Origin: Austwickia sp.
Lineage (GTDB): Bacteria; Actinomycetota; Actinomycetes; Actinomycetales; Dermatophilaceae
Length of the DNA stretch: 64,000 nucleotides
Reading direction: 5' to 3'
NCBI GenBank assembly: GCA_016699675.1
Contig: CP064985.1
Coordinates: 3,224,001 to 3,288,000 of the forward strand
The notes under the pieces were generated by a model, which saw only the letters and a program-made list of their open reading frames with translations, did no database searches and was not told where the DNA came from. Within the stretch, counting starts at the first letter, position 1. Each line of letters begins with the position of its first letter. Shown one piece after another: positions 34,900-44,077 of this stretch. Both the position numbers and the translations under genes were made by a program.

Positions 34900-35667
34900 A
34901 TGCGGATGATCGCCGTGGGCTGTTCCGGGTCGTTCCCTGGGCCGGCGTCGCCGGCGTCCTGCTATCTCGTGCAGGCCGAGCATGAGGGGCGCACCTGGTC
35001 CATCGCGCTCGACCTCGGCAACGGGTCGATCGGGCCGATGCACCGGTTCCTGGACCCGCGCGCTCTCGACGCGGTCGTGCTGACCCACCTGCACCCGGAC
35101 CACTGCCTCGACGCGTGCGGGCTGTACGTGATGCGCAACCACCAGCCGGGAGGGCCGATGGCCGGCCGGCTGCCCGTGTGGGGGCCGGAGGGGACCGCGG
35201 ACCGGTTGGGCCGGGCGTACGGCGTGACGCGCCCCGAGCGGCTGGACGATCAGTTCGCGTTCGGTGTCATCGCGGCGGGCCAGCCGTGGGAGGTGGGGCC
35301 GTTCCGGCTCACGCCGTACGAGGTCAACCACCCCGTGGAGAGCTACGGGATCCGGGTGGAGGCCGACGGCGCGGCGGTGGCGTACACCGGGGACACCGAC
35401 GACTGCCCGAACCTGCGCCGGCTGTTCGCGGGGGCGACCATGGCCCTTGTCGACTGCGCGTTCGTCGATGGGCGGGACGAGCCGCGCGGCATCCACATGA
35501 CGGGTTCGCGGGCGGCGACGGCCGCCGTCGAGGCCGGGGGGCTGCAGCGGCTGATGCTCACGCACATCCCGAGCTGGAACGACCCGCAGGTGTGCCGCGA
35601 CCAGGCCGCGCAGGTCTGGGGCGAGCACGTGGAGGTCTGCCGGCCGCTGGAGACGTACGAGCTGTGA
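34900..35667 (+). CDS. MBL-fold metallo-hydrolase (RNase Z-like)
   Basis: 255 aa. Metal-binding motif THLHPDHCLD (about residues 66-75), later AYTGDTDDCPN and the C-terminal LTHIPSWNDP histidine. It belongs to the RNase Z/cyclic-nucleotide phosphodiesterase-like group often found between murI and rph in actinobacteria. The substrate is unknown. Confidence 0.85.
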   Translation: MRMIAVGCSGSFPGPASPASCYLVQAEHEGRTWSIALDLGNGSIGPMHRFLDPRALDAVVLTHLHPDHCLDACGLYVMRNHQPGGPMAGRLPVWGPEGTADRLGRAYGVTRPERLDDQFAFGVIAAGQPWEVGPFRLTPYEVNHPVESYGIRVEADGAAVAYTGDTDDCPNLRRLFAGATMALVDCAFVDGRDEPRGIHMTGSRAATAAVEAGGLQRLMLTHIPSWNDPQVCRDQAAQVWGEHVEVCRPLETYEL

Positions 35668-35747
35668 GGCAGGCGAGCCATGCCCCGAACCGGAGTCACC
35701 AGTCCTAGCGGACCGCCACTGTCCTGAGGTTGGCCGATCATGAAGGC

Positions 35748-36023
35748 ATGACCGCCTCGTCGTCCACCCCGCTGGAGTCGCTGCCCAACATCGGCCCCGC
35801 TCTGGCCGAGGCGCTGCGCGACGTCGGGATCGGCGACGCCGAAACACTGCGGGCCGTCGGCGCCCTTGCTGCCTGGGACGATCTGTACGCGGCCGGCCGA
35901 TTCCACTGCCTCACCAGCCTGATGTCGGTCGCCGCTGCGGTGGACGGGGTGCCGAAGCGGGTGCTGGACGAGCGCACGCGGACGGTGCTACGCAGGCATC
36001 ACGAGCGACGAGCCCAGACGTAG
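35748..36023 (+). CDS. TfoX C-terminal domain protein
   Basis: 91 aa from ATG 35748. One small helical domain: LESLPNIGPALAEALRDVGIGDAETLRAVGALAAWDDLY, which is the TfoX/Sxy C-terminal (helix-hairpin-helix-like) fold. The last 25 residues are basic. The N-terminal TfoX domain is absent. Function unknown. Confidence 0.75.
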   Translation: MTASSSTPLESLPNIGPALAEALRDVGIGDAETLRAVGALAAWDDLYAAGRFHCLTSLMSVAAAVDGVPKRVLDERTRTVLRRHHERRAQT

Positions 36024-36168
36024 CGCTCGCGCGTGTCCCTCCGGACGTACAGTGCCCGGACTCTGCCGGATTTCCCGATGATCGACGGCTCTCTGAGCTG
36101 GGCATATACATCACGTGAGTCCGTCGGGGGCCAGTACTGTACGTGCCGCGGGACATAGGCTGGCCGCT

Positions 36169-36582
36169 ATGACGATCCCCGTCCCGATGGCCGACCTCGC
36201 CGCGCTGTTGACCCGCTACGGCTCGGCCTACCTGATCTCCGTGGGCGCCGACGGCCGGGCCAAGGTCATCACCGTGGATCCCGTCGTCGAGGGGCGGGTC
36301 CTGCTGGTCCCGACGCCGAGCCGCGGCTCCGCCGCGAACATCGCCGCCAACCCGCAGGTCACGCTCGCCTGGCCGCCGTCGGAGCGGCACGGCTTCACGC
36401 TGATCGTCGACGGTACGGCGGTGGCGGACGACGCGGGCATCACCGTCACGCCGGAACACGGGATCCTGCACCGGCCGGCCCCGCACGCGCAGGCCCCGGA
36501 CGCGCCCGCGGCGCCGTACCCGTTCCAGGCCAACCCGAACCCCACCTGCGGGCACGACTGCGCGCCGATCGCGCCCGCGTAG
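36169..36582 (+). CDS. Pyridoxamine 5'-phosphate oxidase-like protein
   Basis: 137 aa from ATG 36169. Split-barrel flavin-binding type: YLISVGADGRAKVITVDPVVEGRVLLVPTPSRGSAANIAANPQVTLAW. The C-terminal end (NPTCGHDCAPIAP) carries two Cys and a His that could bind metal. Substrate unknown. Confidence 0.7.
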   Translation: MTIPVPMADLAALLTRYGSAYLISVGADGRAKVITVDPVVEGRVLLVPTPSRGSAANIAANPQVTLAWPPSERHGFTLIVDGTAVADDAGITVTPEHGILHRPAPHAQAPDAPAAPYPFQANPNPTCGHDCAPIAPA

Positions 36583-36669
36583 CCCTTGCTGTCTTCGGCA
36601 CGTCTCCCGCTCCGGCTCTTTGGTCGGTGGCCTGGTGAGGCCGCGCCGGGCCTCGCATAGGGTGGCGGC

Positions 36670-37416
36670 ATGACGCGACACGACGGCCGCAGCCCCGACC
36701 AGCTCCGCGACATCAGGATCACGCGCAACTGGCTGGACCACGCGGAGGGCAGCGTGCTCGTTGAGTTCGGGCGCACGCGGGTTCTGTGCGCGGCGAGCTT
36801 CACCGAGGGCGTCCCGCGCTGGCTCAAGGGGCAGGGCAAGGGGTGGGTGACGGCGGAGTACGCCATGCTGCCGCGCGCCACCAACACCCGCTCGGACCGG
36901 GAGTCCGTGCGCGGCAAGATCGGGGGGCGGACGCACGAGATCTCCCGGCTGGTCGGCCGGTCGCTGCGGTCCGTGGTCGACATGAAGGCGCTGGGGGAGA
37001 ACACGATCGTGCTCGACTGCGACGTGCTGCAGGCCGACGGGGGCACGCGCACGGCCGCGATCACCGGCGCGTACGTGGCCCTCGCCGACGCCGTCGCCAC
37101 CGGCAAGTCCATGGCGGCGATCAAGGGCTCGGTGAGCGTGCTCACCGGCTCGGTCGCGGCCGTGAGCGTCGGTGTCGTCGGGGGAGCGCCCGTGCTGGAT
37201 CTGGACTACGTCGAGGACGTCGACGCCGACACCGACATGAACGTCGTGATGACGGGGGATGGCCGGTACGTCGAGGTCCAGGGCACCGCCGAGGGCGAGC
37301 CATTCGACCGGGTCCTTTTGGACCGCTTGCTGGAGTTGGCGGCGATAGGGTGTGGCCGGTTGACGGAGCTGCAGCGCGCGGCGCTGGACGGTACGCCGCG
37401 CGAACGCTCGCGATAG
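36670..37416 (+). CDS. rph: Ribonuclease PH
   Basis: 248 aa. A phosphate-dependent 3' exonuclease trimming tRNA. Family blocks: RDIRITRNWLDHAEGSVLVEFG, VTAEYAMLPRATNTRSDRE, GRTHEISRLVGRSLR (phosphate/tRNA-binding Arg), DCDVLQADGGTRTAAITGA and DLDYVEDVDADTDMNVV. The rdgB gene follows after 53 bp, the standard order. Confidence 0.95.
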   Translation: MTRHDGRSPDQLRDIRITRNWLDHAEGSVLVEFGRTRVLCAASFTEGVPRWLKGQGKGWVTAEYAMLPRATNTRSDRESVRGKIGGRTHEISRLVGRSLRSVVDMKALGENTIVLDCDVLQADGGTRTAAITGAYVALADAVATGKSMAAIKGSVSVLTGSVAAVSVGVVGGAPVLDLDYVEDVDADTDMNVVMTGDGRYVEVQGTAEGEPFDRVLLDRLLELAAIGCGRLTELQRAALDGTPRERSR

Positions 37417-37469
37417 CCGCGCGGGCTCCCCGGCAGCGCAAGGCATCCCCACCAGCACGAGGAGGCGAC

Positions 37470-38090
37470 ATGGCGGAAGACCGACGCATCGTCCTGGCGA
37501 CGCGGAACCCGGGGAAGGTGCGCGAGCTACGCGAGATCCTCGCCGACGTCGTGCCCGAGCTGGGCCTGGAACTGGTGAGCATCCGCGATTTCCCCGAGGT
37601 GGGGGACGTCGTCGAGAACGGCGTGACGTTCGCGGCGAATGCCACCCTCAAGGCCGTGCACGCGGCCCGGTCGACCGGGCTGCCGGCCCTGGCCGACGAC
37701 TCTGGGTTGGCGGTCGACGTGCTGGGTGGGTCGCCGGGCGTGTTCTCGGCGCGGTGGGCCGGGCGGCACGGCGATGACCTGGGCAACCTCGACCTGCTCC
37801 TGCGGCAGCTCGCCGACGTCCCGGACGAGCACCGGGGGGCGGCGTTCGTGTGCGCGGCCTGCCTGGCGCTGCCGGACGGCACGGCGGTGGTGCGCGAGGG
37901 ACGGTTCCCGGGCATGCTGACGCGCTTCCCGCGCGGCGACAACGGCTTCGGGTACGACCCGATCTTGCAGGTCGAGGGCGACCAGCGGACCAGCGCCGAG
38001 CTGCCCCCGGAGGAGAAGAACGCGATCAGCCACCGGGGCAAGGCCTTCCGTGCCCTCGCCGACGACCTGCGGGCACACCTGTCCAGCTAG
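37470..38090 (+). CDS. rdgB: XTP/dITP diphosphatase (RdgB/HAM1)
   Basis: 206 aa from ATG 37470, with GAGGAGG just upstream. It removes non-canonical purine nucleotides (XTP, dITP). Motifs: TRNPGKVREL, ADDSGLAVDVLGG, GVFSARWAG, GFGYDPI and SHRGKAF. It is co-transcribed with rph. Confidence 0.95.
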   Translation: MAEDRRIVLATRNPGKVRELREILADVVPELGLELVSIRDFPEVGDVVENGVTFAANATLKAVHAARSTGLPALADDSGLAVDVLGGSPGVFSARWAGRHGDDLGNLDLLLRQLADVPDEHRGAAFVCAACLALPDGTAVVREGRFPGMLTRFPRGDNGFGYDPILQVEGDQRTSAELPPEEKNAISHRGKAFRALADDLRAHLSS

Positions 38091-38190
38091 CCCCGGCGGC
38101 AGCAACACCGGTGGTGCGTGAGGTTGAGTGGGCCGCCCCCATTTTCGTGGGAGGAGCCTCCCGGGGCCTGGGATGTCTTCGGCCGGGCTG

Positions 38191-38275
38191 TGGTGCGGGA
38201 GAAGGGACTCGAACCCTCACACCTTGCGGCACAGGAACCTAAATCCTGCGTGTCTGCCAGTTTCACCACTCCCGC
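38191..38275 (-). tRNA. tRNA-Leu (UAG anticodon)
   Basis: Acceptor GCGGGAG (from 38275) pairs with CTCCCGC, followed by discriminator A and encoded CCA (to 38191). The anticodon arm is CAGGA-TTTAGGT-TCCTG, giving anticodon TAG for CUN codons. A long variable arm (TGCCGCAAGGTGT) marks the leucine class. 85 nt including CCA. Confidence 0.95.
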
Positions 38276-38334
38276 GCAGGGTGAAGTGTACGGCGGGAGC
38301 CGGCGTACGCCGTACCGGCTTGCCGCCAGCCCGC

Positions 38335-38799
38335 TCAGACGCCGAGCGTCTTGCGCAGGGCCGCGACGTGCCCGGTGGCCTTCACGTTGTACTTGGCCAG
38401 CTCCACCGTCCCGTCCGGCGCGACCACCACCGTGGAGCGGATCACGCCGACGACGGTCTTGCCGTAGAGCTTCTTCTCGCCGTACGCGCCGTAGGCGTCC
38501 AGGACGGTCTTGTCGACGTCCGCGAGGAGCGGGTAGGTCAGGGACTCCTTGGCGACGAACTTCGCCAGCTTCTCGGGCTTGTCAGGGGAGATGCCGACGA
38601 CGGCGTACCCGGCGCTCTGCAGCGCCGCGGCCGAGTCGCGGAAGTCGCACGCCTGCGTCGTACAGCCCGGCGTCATCGCCGCCGGGTAGAAGAAGATGAC
38701 CAGGTGCCGCCCGGCGTAGTCGGCCAGGCTCACCTCGGCGCCGGTGTCGCTGGGCAGGGTCCAGGCGGGGGCGACGTCGCCGGTGTCGAGGCGGGGCAT
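38335..38799 (-). CDS. bcp: Thioredoxin-dependent peroxiredoxin Bcp
   Basis: 154 aa. It reduces peroxides. The peroxidatic Cys lies in MTPGCTTQACDFRDS, five residues before a second Cys (the usual atypical 2-Cys pair), with VIFFYPAAMTPGC upstream and the conserved Arg in VIRSTVVVAPDG. It is transcribed away from the DUF3618 gene. Confidence 0.93.
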   Translation of the reverse strand: MPRLDTGDVAPAWTLPSDTGAEVSLADYAGRHLVIFFYPAAMTPGCTTQACDFRDSAAALQSAGYAVVGISPDKPEKLAKFVAKESLTYPLLADVDKTVLDAYGAYGEKKLYGKTVVGVIRSTVVVAPDGTVELAKYNVKATGHVAALRKTLGV

Positions 38800-38967
38800 G
38801 GCGGGCTCCTTCGGGCTGGCGGGTTGGGTTCCGCAGGGTGCGGCCGGCGCGGGCCGGTTCGCCTCGCTGGGCGACCCGAAAGCGGCCGCTCACGGGCAGC
38901 GCCGGACGCTCCACGGTAGGTTAGTCCAGGACGTGGCGGCCACGGGCCGCAGACGAAAGGACAGCAC

Positions 38968-39231
38968 ATGAGCCAGGACGCTCGCAGCCCGCGCCAGATC
39001 GAGGCCGACATCGAGGCCACCCGCACGCGGCTGGCGAACACCATCGACGAGCTCGCCTACCGCTCCAAGCCGGCCGTCATCGCGAACCGTCAGAAGGACG
39101 CCGCGGTCGTCAAGCTCCAGGACACGTTCATGACGCCGAACGGCGACGTGCGGATCGATCGCGTCGCCGCCGTGGTCGTCGTGGTGGCCGCCTTGGTGGG
39201 GCTGGGCATTTACCGTCGCGTCCGTGGCTGA
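38968..39231 (+). CDS. DUF3618 membrane protein
   Basis: 87 aa. N-terminal SPRQIEADIEATRTRLANTIDELAYRSKP is the DUF3618 signature, followed by one transmembrane helix (VAAVVVVVAALVGLGIY) and a basic end. Common in actinobacteria; role unknown. It overlaps the next start by 8 bp. Confidence 0.88.
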   Translation: MSQDARSPRQIEADIEATRTRLANTIDELAYRSKPAVIANRQKDAAVVKLQDTFMTPNGDVRIDRVAAVVVVVAALVGLGIYRRVRG

Positions 39232-39589
39232 CGACGCCCCCGCTCCATCGGAGTCGGGACGTCGTGCCGCCAGCGAGGGCGGCCTCAAGATCCGGATGCT
39301 GCACGATCGGGTGCTGCTCTCCGATGAGGGGGAGAAGGGCGAGCGGCAGACCGGCGGCGGCCTGATCATCCCGGCGACCGCCCAGCTCGGCAAGCGCCTG
39401 GCCTGGGCTGCGGTGGTCGCGATCGGCGCGAACGTGCGGCAGGTGCGGCTCGGCGACCGGGTCCTCTACGACCCCGGCGAGCGCGCGGAGGTCGAGCTGG
39501 ACGGCAGGGAGTACGTGCTGCTGCGCGAGCGCGACCTGCATGCCGTCTCCACCCCCGAGCACGACCCCGACGCGGGCCTCTACCTCTAG
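39224..39589 (+). CDS. GroES-like co-chaperone
   Basis: 121 aa from the GTG at 39224. A 10-kDa chaperonin fold: IRMLHDRVLLSDEGEKGERQTGGGLIIPATAQ, then VRLGDRVLYDPGERAEVELDGREYVLLRERDLHAV. The N-terminal 20 residues and C-terminal tail exceed normal GroES length, and the mobile loop sequence differs, so this is a GroES paralogue rather than the main groES. No groEL is nearby. It is translationally coupled to DUF3618. Confidence 0.8.
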   Translation: MADDAPAPSESGRRAASEGGLKIRMLHDRVLLSDEGEKGERQTGGGLIIPATAQLGKRLAWAAVVAIGANVRQVRLGDRVLYDPGERAEVELDGREYVLLRERDLHAVSTPEHDPDAGLYL

Positions 39590-39614
39590 TCCCCGCTGAT
39601 CTCCGCCGGAGCCG

Positions 39615-39652
39615 TGTCGAGTTTCCCACCGTGTTCGGTGGGTTTCTCGACA
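39615..39652. terminator. Bidirectional terminator
   Basis: TGTCGAG, TTT, CCCACCG, loop TGTT, then CGGTGGG, TTT, CTCGACA: two stacked perfect 7-bp stems separated by opposing T residues. It sits between the converging GroES-like gene and kbl. Confidence 0.75.
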
Positions 39653-39669
39653 CTGCGTGGTGCGCCGGT

Positions 39670-40896
39670 TCAGCGGACCTCGGCGCGCGCGGCGATGAAG
39701 GCCTCGACGCACGATCGGACGTCGTTCGCGGTGTGCGCCGCCGACAGTTGGACGCGGATGCGGGCCTTTCCCTGCGGCACAACGGGGTAGGAGAACGCGA
39801 TCACGTACACCCCGCGCGCGAGCATCGCGTCCGCGATCTGCCCGGCCAGCCGCGCGCCGTCCGCGCCAGGGAACATCACGGGCACGATCGCGTGCTCGCC
39901 GGGCAGCAGGTCGAACCCGGCCTCGCTCATCAGCGACCGGAACAGCGCCTTGTTGGCGTCCAGCCGCTCCCGCAGGGCGTCGGAACCGCCGGCCAGCTCG
40001 AGGGCCTTCAGCGACCCCGCCGCCACGGCCGGGGCGACCGCGTTGCTGAACAGGTAGGGCCGAGCCCGCTGCCGCAGCAGGTCGATGACCTCCTGCGGCC
40101 CGCTCACGTAGCCGCCGCTCGCCCCGCCGAGCGCCTTGCCCAGCGTGCCGGTGATGACGTCGACCCGACCCTCGACGCCACAGTGCTCGGGCGTGCCTCG
40201 GCCGTGTGCCCCGATGAAGCCGACCGCGTGCGAGTCGTCGACGAGCACCAGCGCGCCGTACTCATCCGCCAGATCGCAGATCTCGCCCAGCGGGGCGTAG
40301 TACCCGTCCATCGAGAAGACGCCGTCGGTGACCACGCAGATCTGCCGCGCGCCCGCGTCGCGCGCCGCGTCGAGCTGGGCGCGCAGGTCGGCCATGTCGC
40401 GGTTGCGGTACCGATAGCGTCGCGCCTTCGCCAGCCGGATCCCGTCGATCAGCGAGGCGTGGTTGAGCTCGTCGGAGACGATCGCGTCGGACTCGTCGAA
40501 GAGCACCTCGAAGACCCCGCCGTTGGCGTCGAAGCAGCTCGAGAAGAGGATCGCGTCGGCCATGCCCAGGAACTCGCTGATCGCTCGCTCCAGGCGCTTG
40601 TGCAGCTCCTGCGTGCCGCAGATGAACCGCACGCTGGCCATCCCGAAGCCCCACTCGTCGTAGCTAGCCTTGGCCGCCGCGATGACGTCCGGGTGATCGG
40701 CGAGCCCGAGGTAGTTGTTGGCGCAGAAGTTCAGCGACGGGGCCCGCCCGCCGGGCGCCCCCGAGCCGTCGGTGGTCACCGTCTCGATGTGCGCCGACTG
40801 CGGCGAGGCGAGTCGCCGCTCGTGCTTGTAGAGGCCGGCAGCGTCAATCTCCGCCAGCGTGGCGGCCAGGCGCCCACGCATCTCGCCGTACATCAT
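39670..40896 (-). CDS. kbl: Glycine C-acetyltransferase (2-amino-3-ketobutyrate CoA ligase)
   Basis: 408 aa PLP enzyme that cleaves 2-amino-3-oxobutyrate with CoA to glycine and acetyl-CoA. NFCANNYLGLADHP at the N-terminal side, DDSHAVGFIGAHGRGTPEHCG, and the PLP lysine in TGTLGKALGGASGGY. It is downstream of tdh with a 24-bp gap, forming the two-step threonine degradation operon. Confidence 0.95.
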   Translation of the reverse strand: MMYGEMRGRLAATLAEIDAAGLYKHERRLASPQSAHIETVTTDGSGAPGGRAPSLNFCANNYLGLADHPDVIAAAKASYDEWGFGMASVRFICGTQELHKRLERAISEFLGMADAILFSSCFDANGGVFEVLFDESDAIVSDELNHASLIDGIRLAKARRYRYRNRDMADLRAQLDAARDAGARQICVVTDGVFSMDGYYAPLGEICDLADEYGALVLVDDSHAVGFIGAHGRGTPEHCGVEGRVDVITGTLGKALGGASGGYVSGPQEVIDLLRQRARPYLFSNAVAPAVAAGSLKALELAGGSDALRERLDANKALFRSLMSEAGFDLLPGEHAIVPVMFPGADGARLAGQIADAMLARGVYVIAFSYPVVPQGKARIRVQLSAAHTANDVRSCVEAFIAARAEVR

Positions 40897-40920
40897 GCTG
40901 TCCTTTCGACGTGCGGGCTA

Positions 40921-41958
40921 TCAGGACCAGTCCATGACGACCTTGCCGCAGCGCCCGCTGCGGGCGGCCGCGAACGCGTCCGGCCAGTCGTCGGCCTTGA
41001 CGCGGTGGGTGATGCAGGACCGTACGGCGTCGCGCAGCTGCGCCGAGGTCTGGAGCATGGAGCTCATGGCGTACCAGGACTCGTACATCTCGCGCCCGTA
41101 GATCCCCTTGATCGTGAGCATGTGGGTGATGACCTTGCCCCAGTGCAGGGGATAGGGGTCCTTGGGCAGGCCGAGCATGGCGATCCGGCCGCCGTGGTTC
41201 ATGTTGTCGATCGCCTCGGTGACCGCGGCCGGCGCGCCCGACATCTCCAGGGCGATGTCGAAGCCCTCACGCATGCCGAGTTCGCGCTGGGCCTCGCGCA
41301 GGGTCGTGTGGGCGGTGTTGACGGCCAGGTCGGCGCCGGCGCGTTTGGCCAGGGCGAGGCGATAGTCGGAGACGTCGGTGACCACGACGTACCGAGCCCC
41401 CGCGCGCCGCGCGATCGCCGCCGCCATGACGCCGATCGGTCCGGCGCCGGTGACGAGGACGTCCTCGCCGACCATCGGCCACTGCAGCGCGGTGTGCGTA
41501 GCGTTGCCGAGCGGGTCGAAGACGGCGCCCAGCTCGGGGTCGATCTCGTCGGGCTGGACCCAGACGTTGCTCGCCGGCATGACGATGTAGTCCGCGAACG
41601 CCCCGTCCCGGTTGACCCCGATGCCGTGGGTGTGGATGCAGAGGTGGCGGCGGCCGGCGCGGCAGTTGCGGCACTCGCCGCACACGATGTGCCCCTCGCA
41701 GGAGCAGCGCTGGCCCGGGGCCAGGTGCGTGACGTCGGCGCCGACCTCGACGATCTCCCCGTAGAACTCGTGCCCGACCACCAGCGGGGGTCGCAGGGTC
41801 GCGGCGGCCCAGTCGTCCCAGGATTCGATGTGCAGGTCCGTGCCGCACAGGCCCGCGCGGAGCACACGGATCTTGGCCTCGGCCGGGCCGGGGGTGGGCT
41901 CCGGTACGTCGGTCAGCTCCAGGCCGGGTCCCGCCTGGGCCTTGACGAGTGCGCGCAT
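40921..41958 (-). CDS. tdh: L-threonine 3-dehydrogenase
   Basis: 345 aa zinc-dependent alcohol dehydrogenase family. Catalytic zinc ligands in GLCGTDLHI and GHEFYGE; structural zinc cysteines in CGECRNCRAGRRHLC; the NAD-binding GAGPIGVMAAAIARR. It oxidises threonine to 2-amino-3-oxobutyrate, the substrate of Kbl encoded next. Confidence 0.95.
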   Translation of the reverse strand: MRALVKAQAGPGLELTDVPEPTPGPAEAKIRVLRAGLCGTDLHIESWDDWAAATLRPPLVVGHEFYGEIVEVGADVTHLAPGQRCSCEGHIVCGECRNCRAGRRHLCIHTHGIGVNRDGAFADYIVMPASNVWVQPDEIDPELGAVFDPLGNATHTALQWPMVGEDVLVTGAGPIGVMAAAIARRAGARYVVVTDVSDYRLALAKRAGADLAVNTAHTTLREAQRELGMREGFDIALEMSGAPAAVTEAIDNMNHGGRIAMLGLPKDPYPLHWGKVITHMLTIKGIYGREMYESWYAMSSMLQTSAQLRDAVRSCITHRVKADDWPDAFAAARSGRCGKVVMDWS

Positions 41959-42127
41959 GTGTCGCCGCCCTCTCTCATCGCCGCTGGTGAGTTCACGCTA
42001 ACCGGGCGGCGGCTCGCGCCGCAGGCGGTCGATCGGATCCGTGGGCCGGGGTGGGAAACGGGGCGGGAATGCGACCGGCCGACTCCGCGTTGGCCCGGGT
42101 AGTTGACCAATCAACAAAGGAGTCGCC

Positions 42128-42678
42128 GTGAAGATCGCCGTCATCGTCGGAAGCACGCGTCCCGGTCGCGTCGGGGACCAGGTGGGCCGCTGGGTCCTGG
42201 AGCAGGCGCAGGCGCGGGCCGGGGTGGAGTACGAGCTGATCGACCTCGCCGAGGTCGGGCTCCCGCTGCTCGACGAGCCGATCCCGCCGGCCGCGGGTCG
42301 CTACGCCAACGAGCACACCAAGGCGTGGGCGGCGAGGATCGCGGCGTACGACGGCTTCATCTTCGTCACCGCTGAGTACAACCACGGCGTGCCGGGGGCG
42401 TTCAAGAACGCGTTCGACTACCTGTACGCCGAGTGGAACGACAAGGCCGTCGGGTTCGTGAGCTACGGCGCGGACGGCGGGGTGCGCGCCGTCGAGCAGT
42501 GGCGCGGCATCGTGGCCAACGCCAAGCTGGCCGACGTCCGGGCGGTGGTCTCGCTGTCGATCTTCCGCGAGTTCACGGACGGGGCGTTCACACCGGGGGA
42601 GCGCCGCGGCGGGAGCTGGCCGAGGTCTTCGCTCAGGTGGAGGCCTGGGCCGGGGCGCTCGCGCCGCTGCGCGGCTGA
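42128..42678 (+). pseudogene. NADPH-dependent FMN reductase family gene with a 3' frameshift
   Basis: The first 160 residues are a normal flavodoxin-like FMN reductase (MKIAVIVGSTRPGRVGDQVGRWV; AEYNHGVPGAFKNAFDYL). After FTPGERR the frame shifts by one base near 42606-42611. The expected end (RELAEVFAQVEAWAGALAPLRG, stop 42678) continues in the next frame, while the original frame runs on to 42850 into the tRNA-Lys gene, which is not credible. One extra base in GCGCCGCGGCGGG explains it. Either a late truncation that may spare activity, or a sequencing error. Confidence 0.8.
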
Positions 42679-42773
42679 GGGTACGCCGTCCGGGCTTGAG
42701 CCCCCCAACGGCCGCTCGGGGGCACGGGCGGCCCTCCGCCGGACGCTCGTCCTGGCTCTGAGCTGCCGATTTC

Positions 42774-42800
42774 TTGGGCAGGTTGGCCGTACGGTAAAGT
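42774..42800 (+). promoter_or_regulatory. Possible tRNA-Lys promoter
   Basis: TTGGGC (42774-42779) and TAAAGT (42795-42800) with a 15-bp spacer, 12 bp before the mature tRNA 5' end. The spacer is slightly short, so this is tentative. Confidence 0.35.
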
Positions 42801-42812
42801 TTAGGCCGTTGC

Positions 42813-42888
42813 GCGCCATTAGCTCAATTGGCAGAGCAAGTGACTCTTAATCACTGGGTTCGGGGTTCGAGTCCCTGATGGCGCACCA
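42813..42888 (+). tRNA. tRNA-Lys (CUU anticodon)
   Basis: Acceptor GCGCCAT pairs with ATGGCGC, followed by A and encoded CCA (to 42888). D arm AGCTCAATTGGCAGAGC, anticodon loop CTCTTAA (anticodon CTT), T arm CGGGG-TTCGAGT-CCCTG (one mismatch). 76 nt. Confidence 0.97.
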
Positions 42889-42894
42889 TCACAC

Positions 42895-42928
42895 GCAAGA
42901 GGCGGGGTCCGAGGACCCCGCCTCTTGC
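42895..42928. terminator. Terminator after tRNA-Lys
   Basis: A perfect 16-bp stem (GCAAGAGGCGGGGTCC and its complement) with a 2-nt GA spacer, 6 bp after the tRNA. It can also end the minus-strand glucosaminidase transcript. Confidence 0.88.
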
Positions 42929-42958
42929 GCTGTCAGATCGCACCGGCGGTGGCGCGGC

Positions 42959-44077
42959 TTAGCTGAGGAGTGCCGCCCAGGTGCGGCCGGCGGCCACGCC
43001 GGTCGTGGGCAGGCCCTGCTTCTTCTGCCAGGCCTTGACGGCCACCTCGGTCTGGGGACCGAACGACCCGTTGACGGGCAGCTTGTAGCCCTTGGCGTTC
43101 AGGGCGACCTGGAGCGCCTTGACGGGCTCACCCGTGCCGCCGCGGTCGAGGCGTGGGATCAGGGACGTCCAGGTGAGGATGGCGACGTTGCCGGTCGCGG
43201 GGATGCCGTGTTCGCGCTGGAATTGCCGAACCACTGCTTCGGTGCTGCCGGCAAAGACGCCGGTGACCGGGATGTTGTACCCGCGCATGCGCAGGAAGTA
43301 CTGCAACGTGCGGACCGCGACCGGCTTGTTCACTCCGCGCGAGAGCATCGGCAGCTTCTGGTATTCGGCGGGATAGACGTCATACGACCGCAGATTGTTG
43401 TCCTTCATCAGCGTGATGAGAGAGTTCGCGTAGTTCCGGTCCGTGGCATAGCCGGCGCGCTTCAATTCCACCGCGAACTCGAACGGGCTGCCGATGTAGA
43501 GGAAGCATGGGCGATATAAGGTGTTGCCCGCGCGGCCGTTCGGCACCAGGAAGTCTGCATGGTCGCGGAACGAATCCAGCAGCGTGGCGTACACGCGGAA
43601 CAGCGCGCGCACGACCCGTTTGCCCTTGGGGCCATCCTCCCAGGTCCACCGGTAGCGGCAGCCGATGGCGATAGGCCCGGGTTTGCCGTTGAAACACTTG
43701 ACCCCGAAGAAGTTGTTGAAGCCCCCACCGACTTCCGAGGCGCCCCAGCCCGTCTCGAGGATGGCCTGAGCGATCGTGACGGATGCCGGAATCGCGTATT
43801 CGCGCTGCGTCTCCTGGGCCAGCGGGACCACCTTCTTGAGAAAGGACACCCGGGTCGAGACAGCGGCCGTCGCGACGGTCTGGGAGTAGTCGGGAACCGC
43901 CTCCGGGGCGACCGGTGAATCCGACGCGACCGTGGCGTCGGGTGCTGGAGCATCAGGCTCGGTAGTCAGCGCGTTGGCGGTGGGCTGGATCGCCAGCGCC
44001 GCAAGACCTGCCAACGTGAGGCTGCTGAGAGACCTGCGGAGGGTGGTCCGGGCACGAGGACGAGAGGACTGGGACAT
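42959..44077 (-). CDS. Secreted glucosaminidase with two peptidoglycan-binding domains
   Basis: 372 aa from ATG 44077 with GAAGGAG 7 bp upstream. A signal peptide (basic start, LSSLTLAGLAALAIQ) and a Thr/Pro/Asp-rich linker precede a GH73-type N-acetylglucosaminidase domain (SVTIAQAILETGWGASEVG, GGFNNFFGVKC, then FRVYATLLDSFRDHADFL). Two PG_binding_1 repeats follow (VRTLQYFLRMRGYNIPVTGVF and VKALQVALNAKGYKLPVNGSF). It should cut wall glycan outside the cell. GC is slightly lower than that of its neighbours. Confidence 0.88.
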   Translation of the reverse strand: MSQSSRPRARTTLRRSLSSLTLAGLAALAIQPTANALTTEPDAPAPDATVASDSPVAPEAVPDYSQTVATAAVSTRVSFLKKVVPLAQETQREYAIPASVTIAQAILETGWGASEVGGGFNNFFGVKCFNGKPGPIAIGCRYRWTWEDGPKGKRVVRALFRVYATLLDSFRDHADFLVPNGRAGNTLYRPCFLYIGSPFEFAVELKRAGYATDRNYANSLITLMKDNNLRSYDVYPAEYQKLPMLSRGVNKPVAVRTLQYFLRMRGYNIPVTGVFAGSTEAVVRQFQREHGIPATGNVAILTWTSLIPRLDRGGTGEPVKALQVALNAKGYKLPVNGSFGPQTEVAVKAWQKKQGLPTTGVAAGRTWAALLS

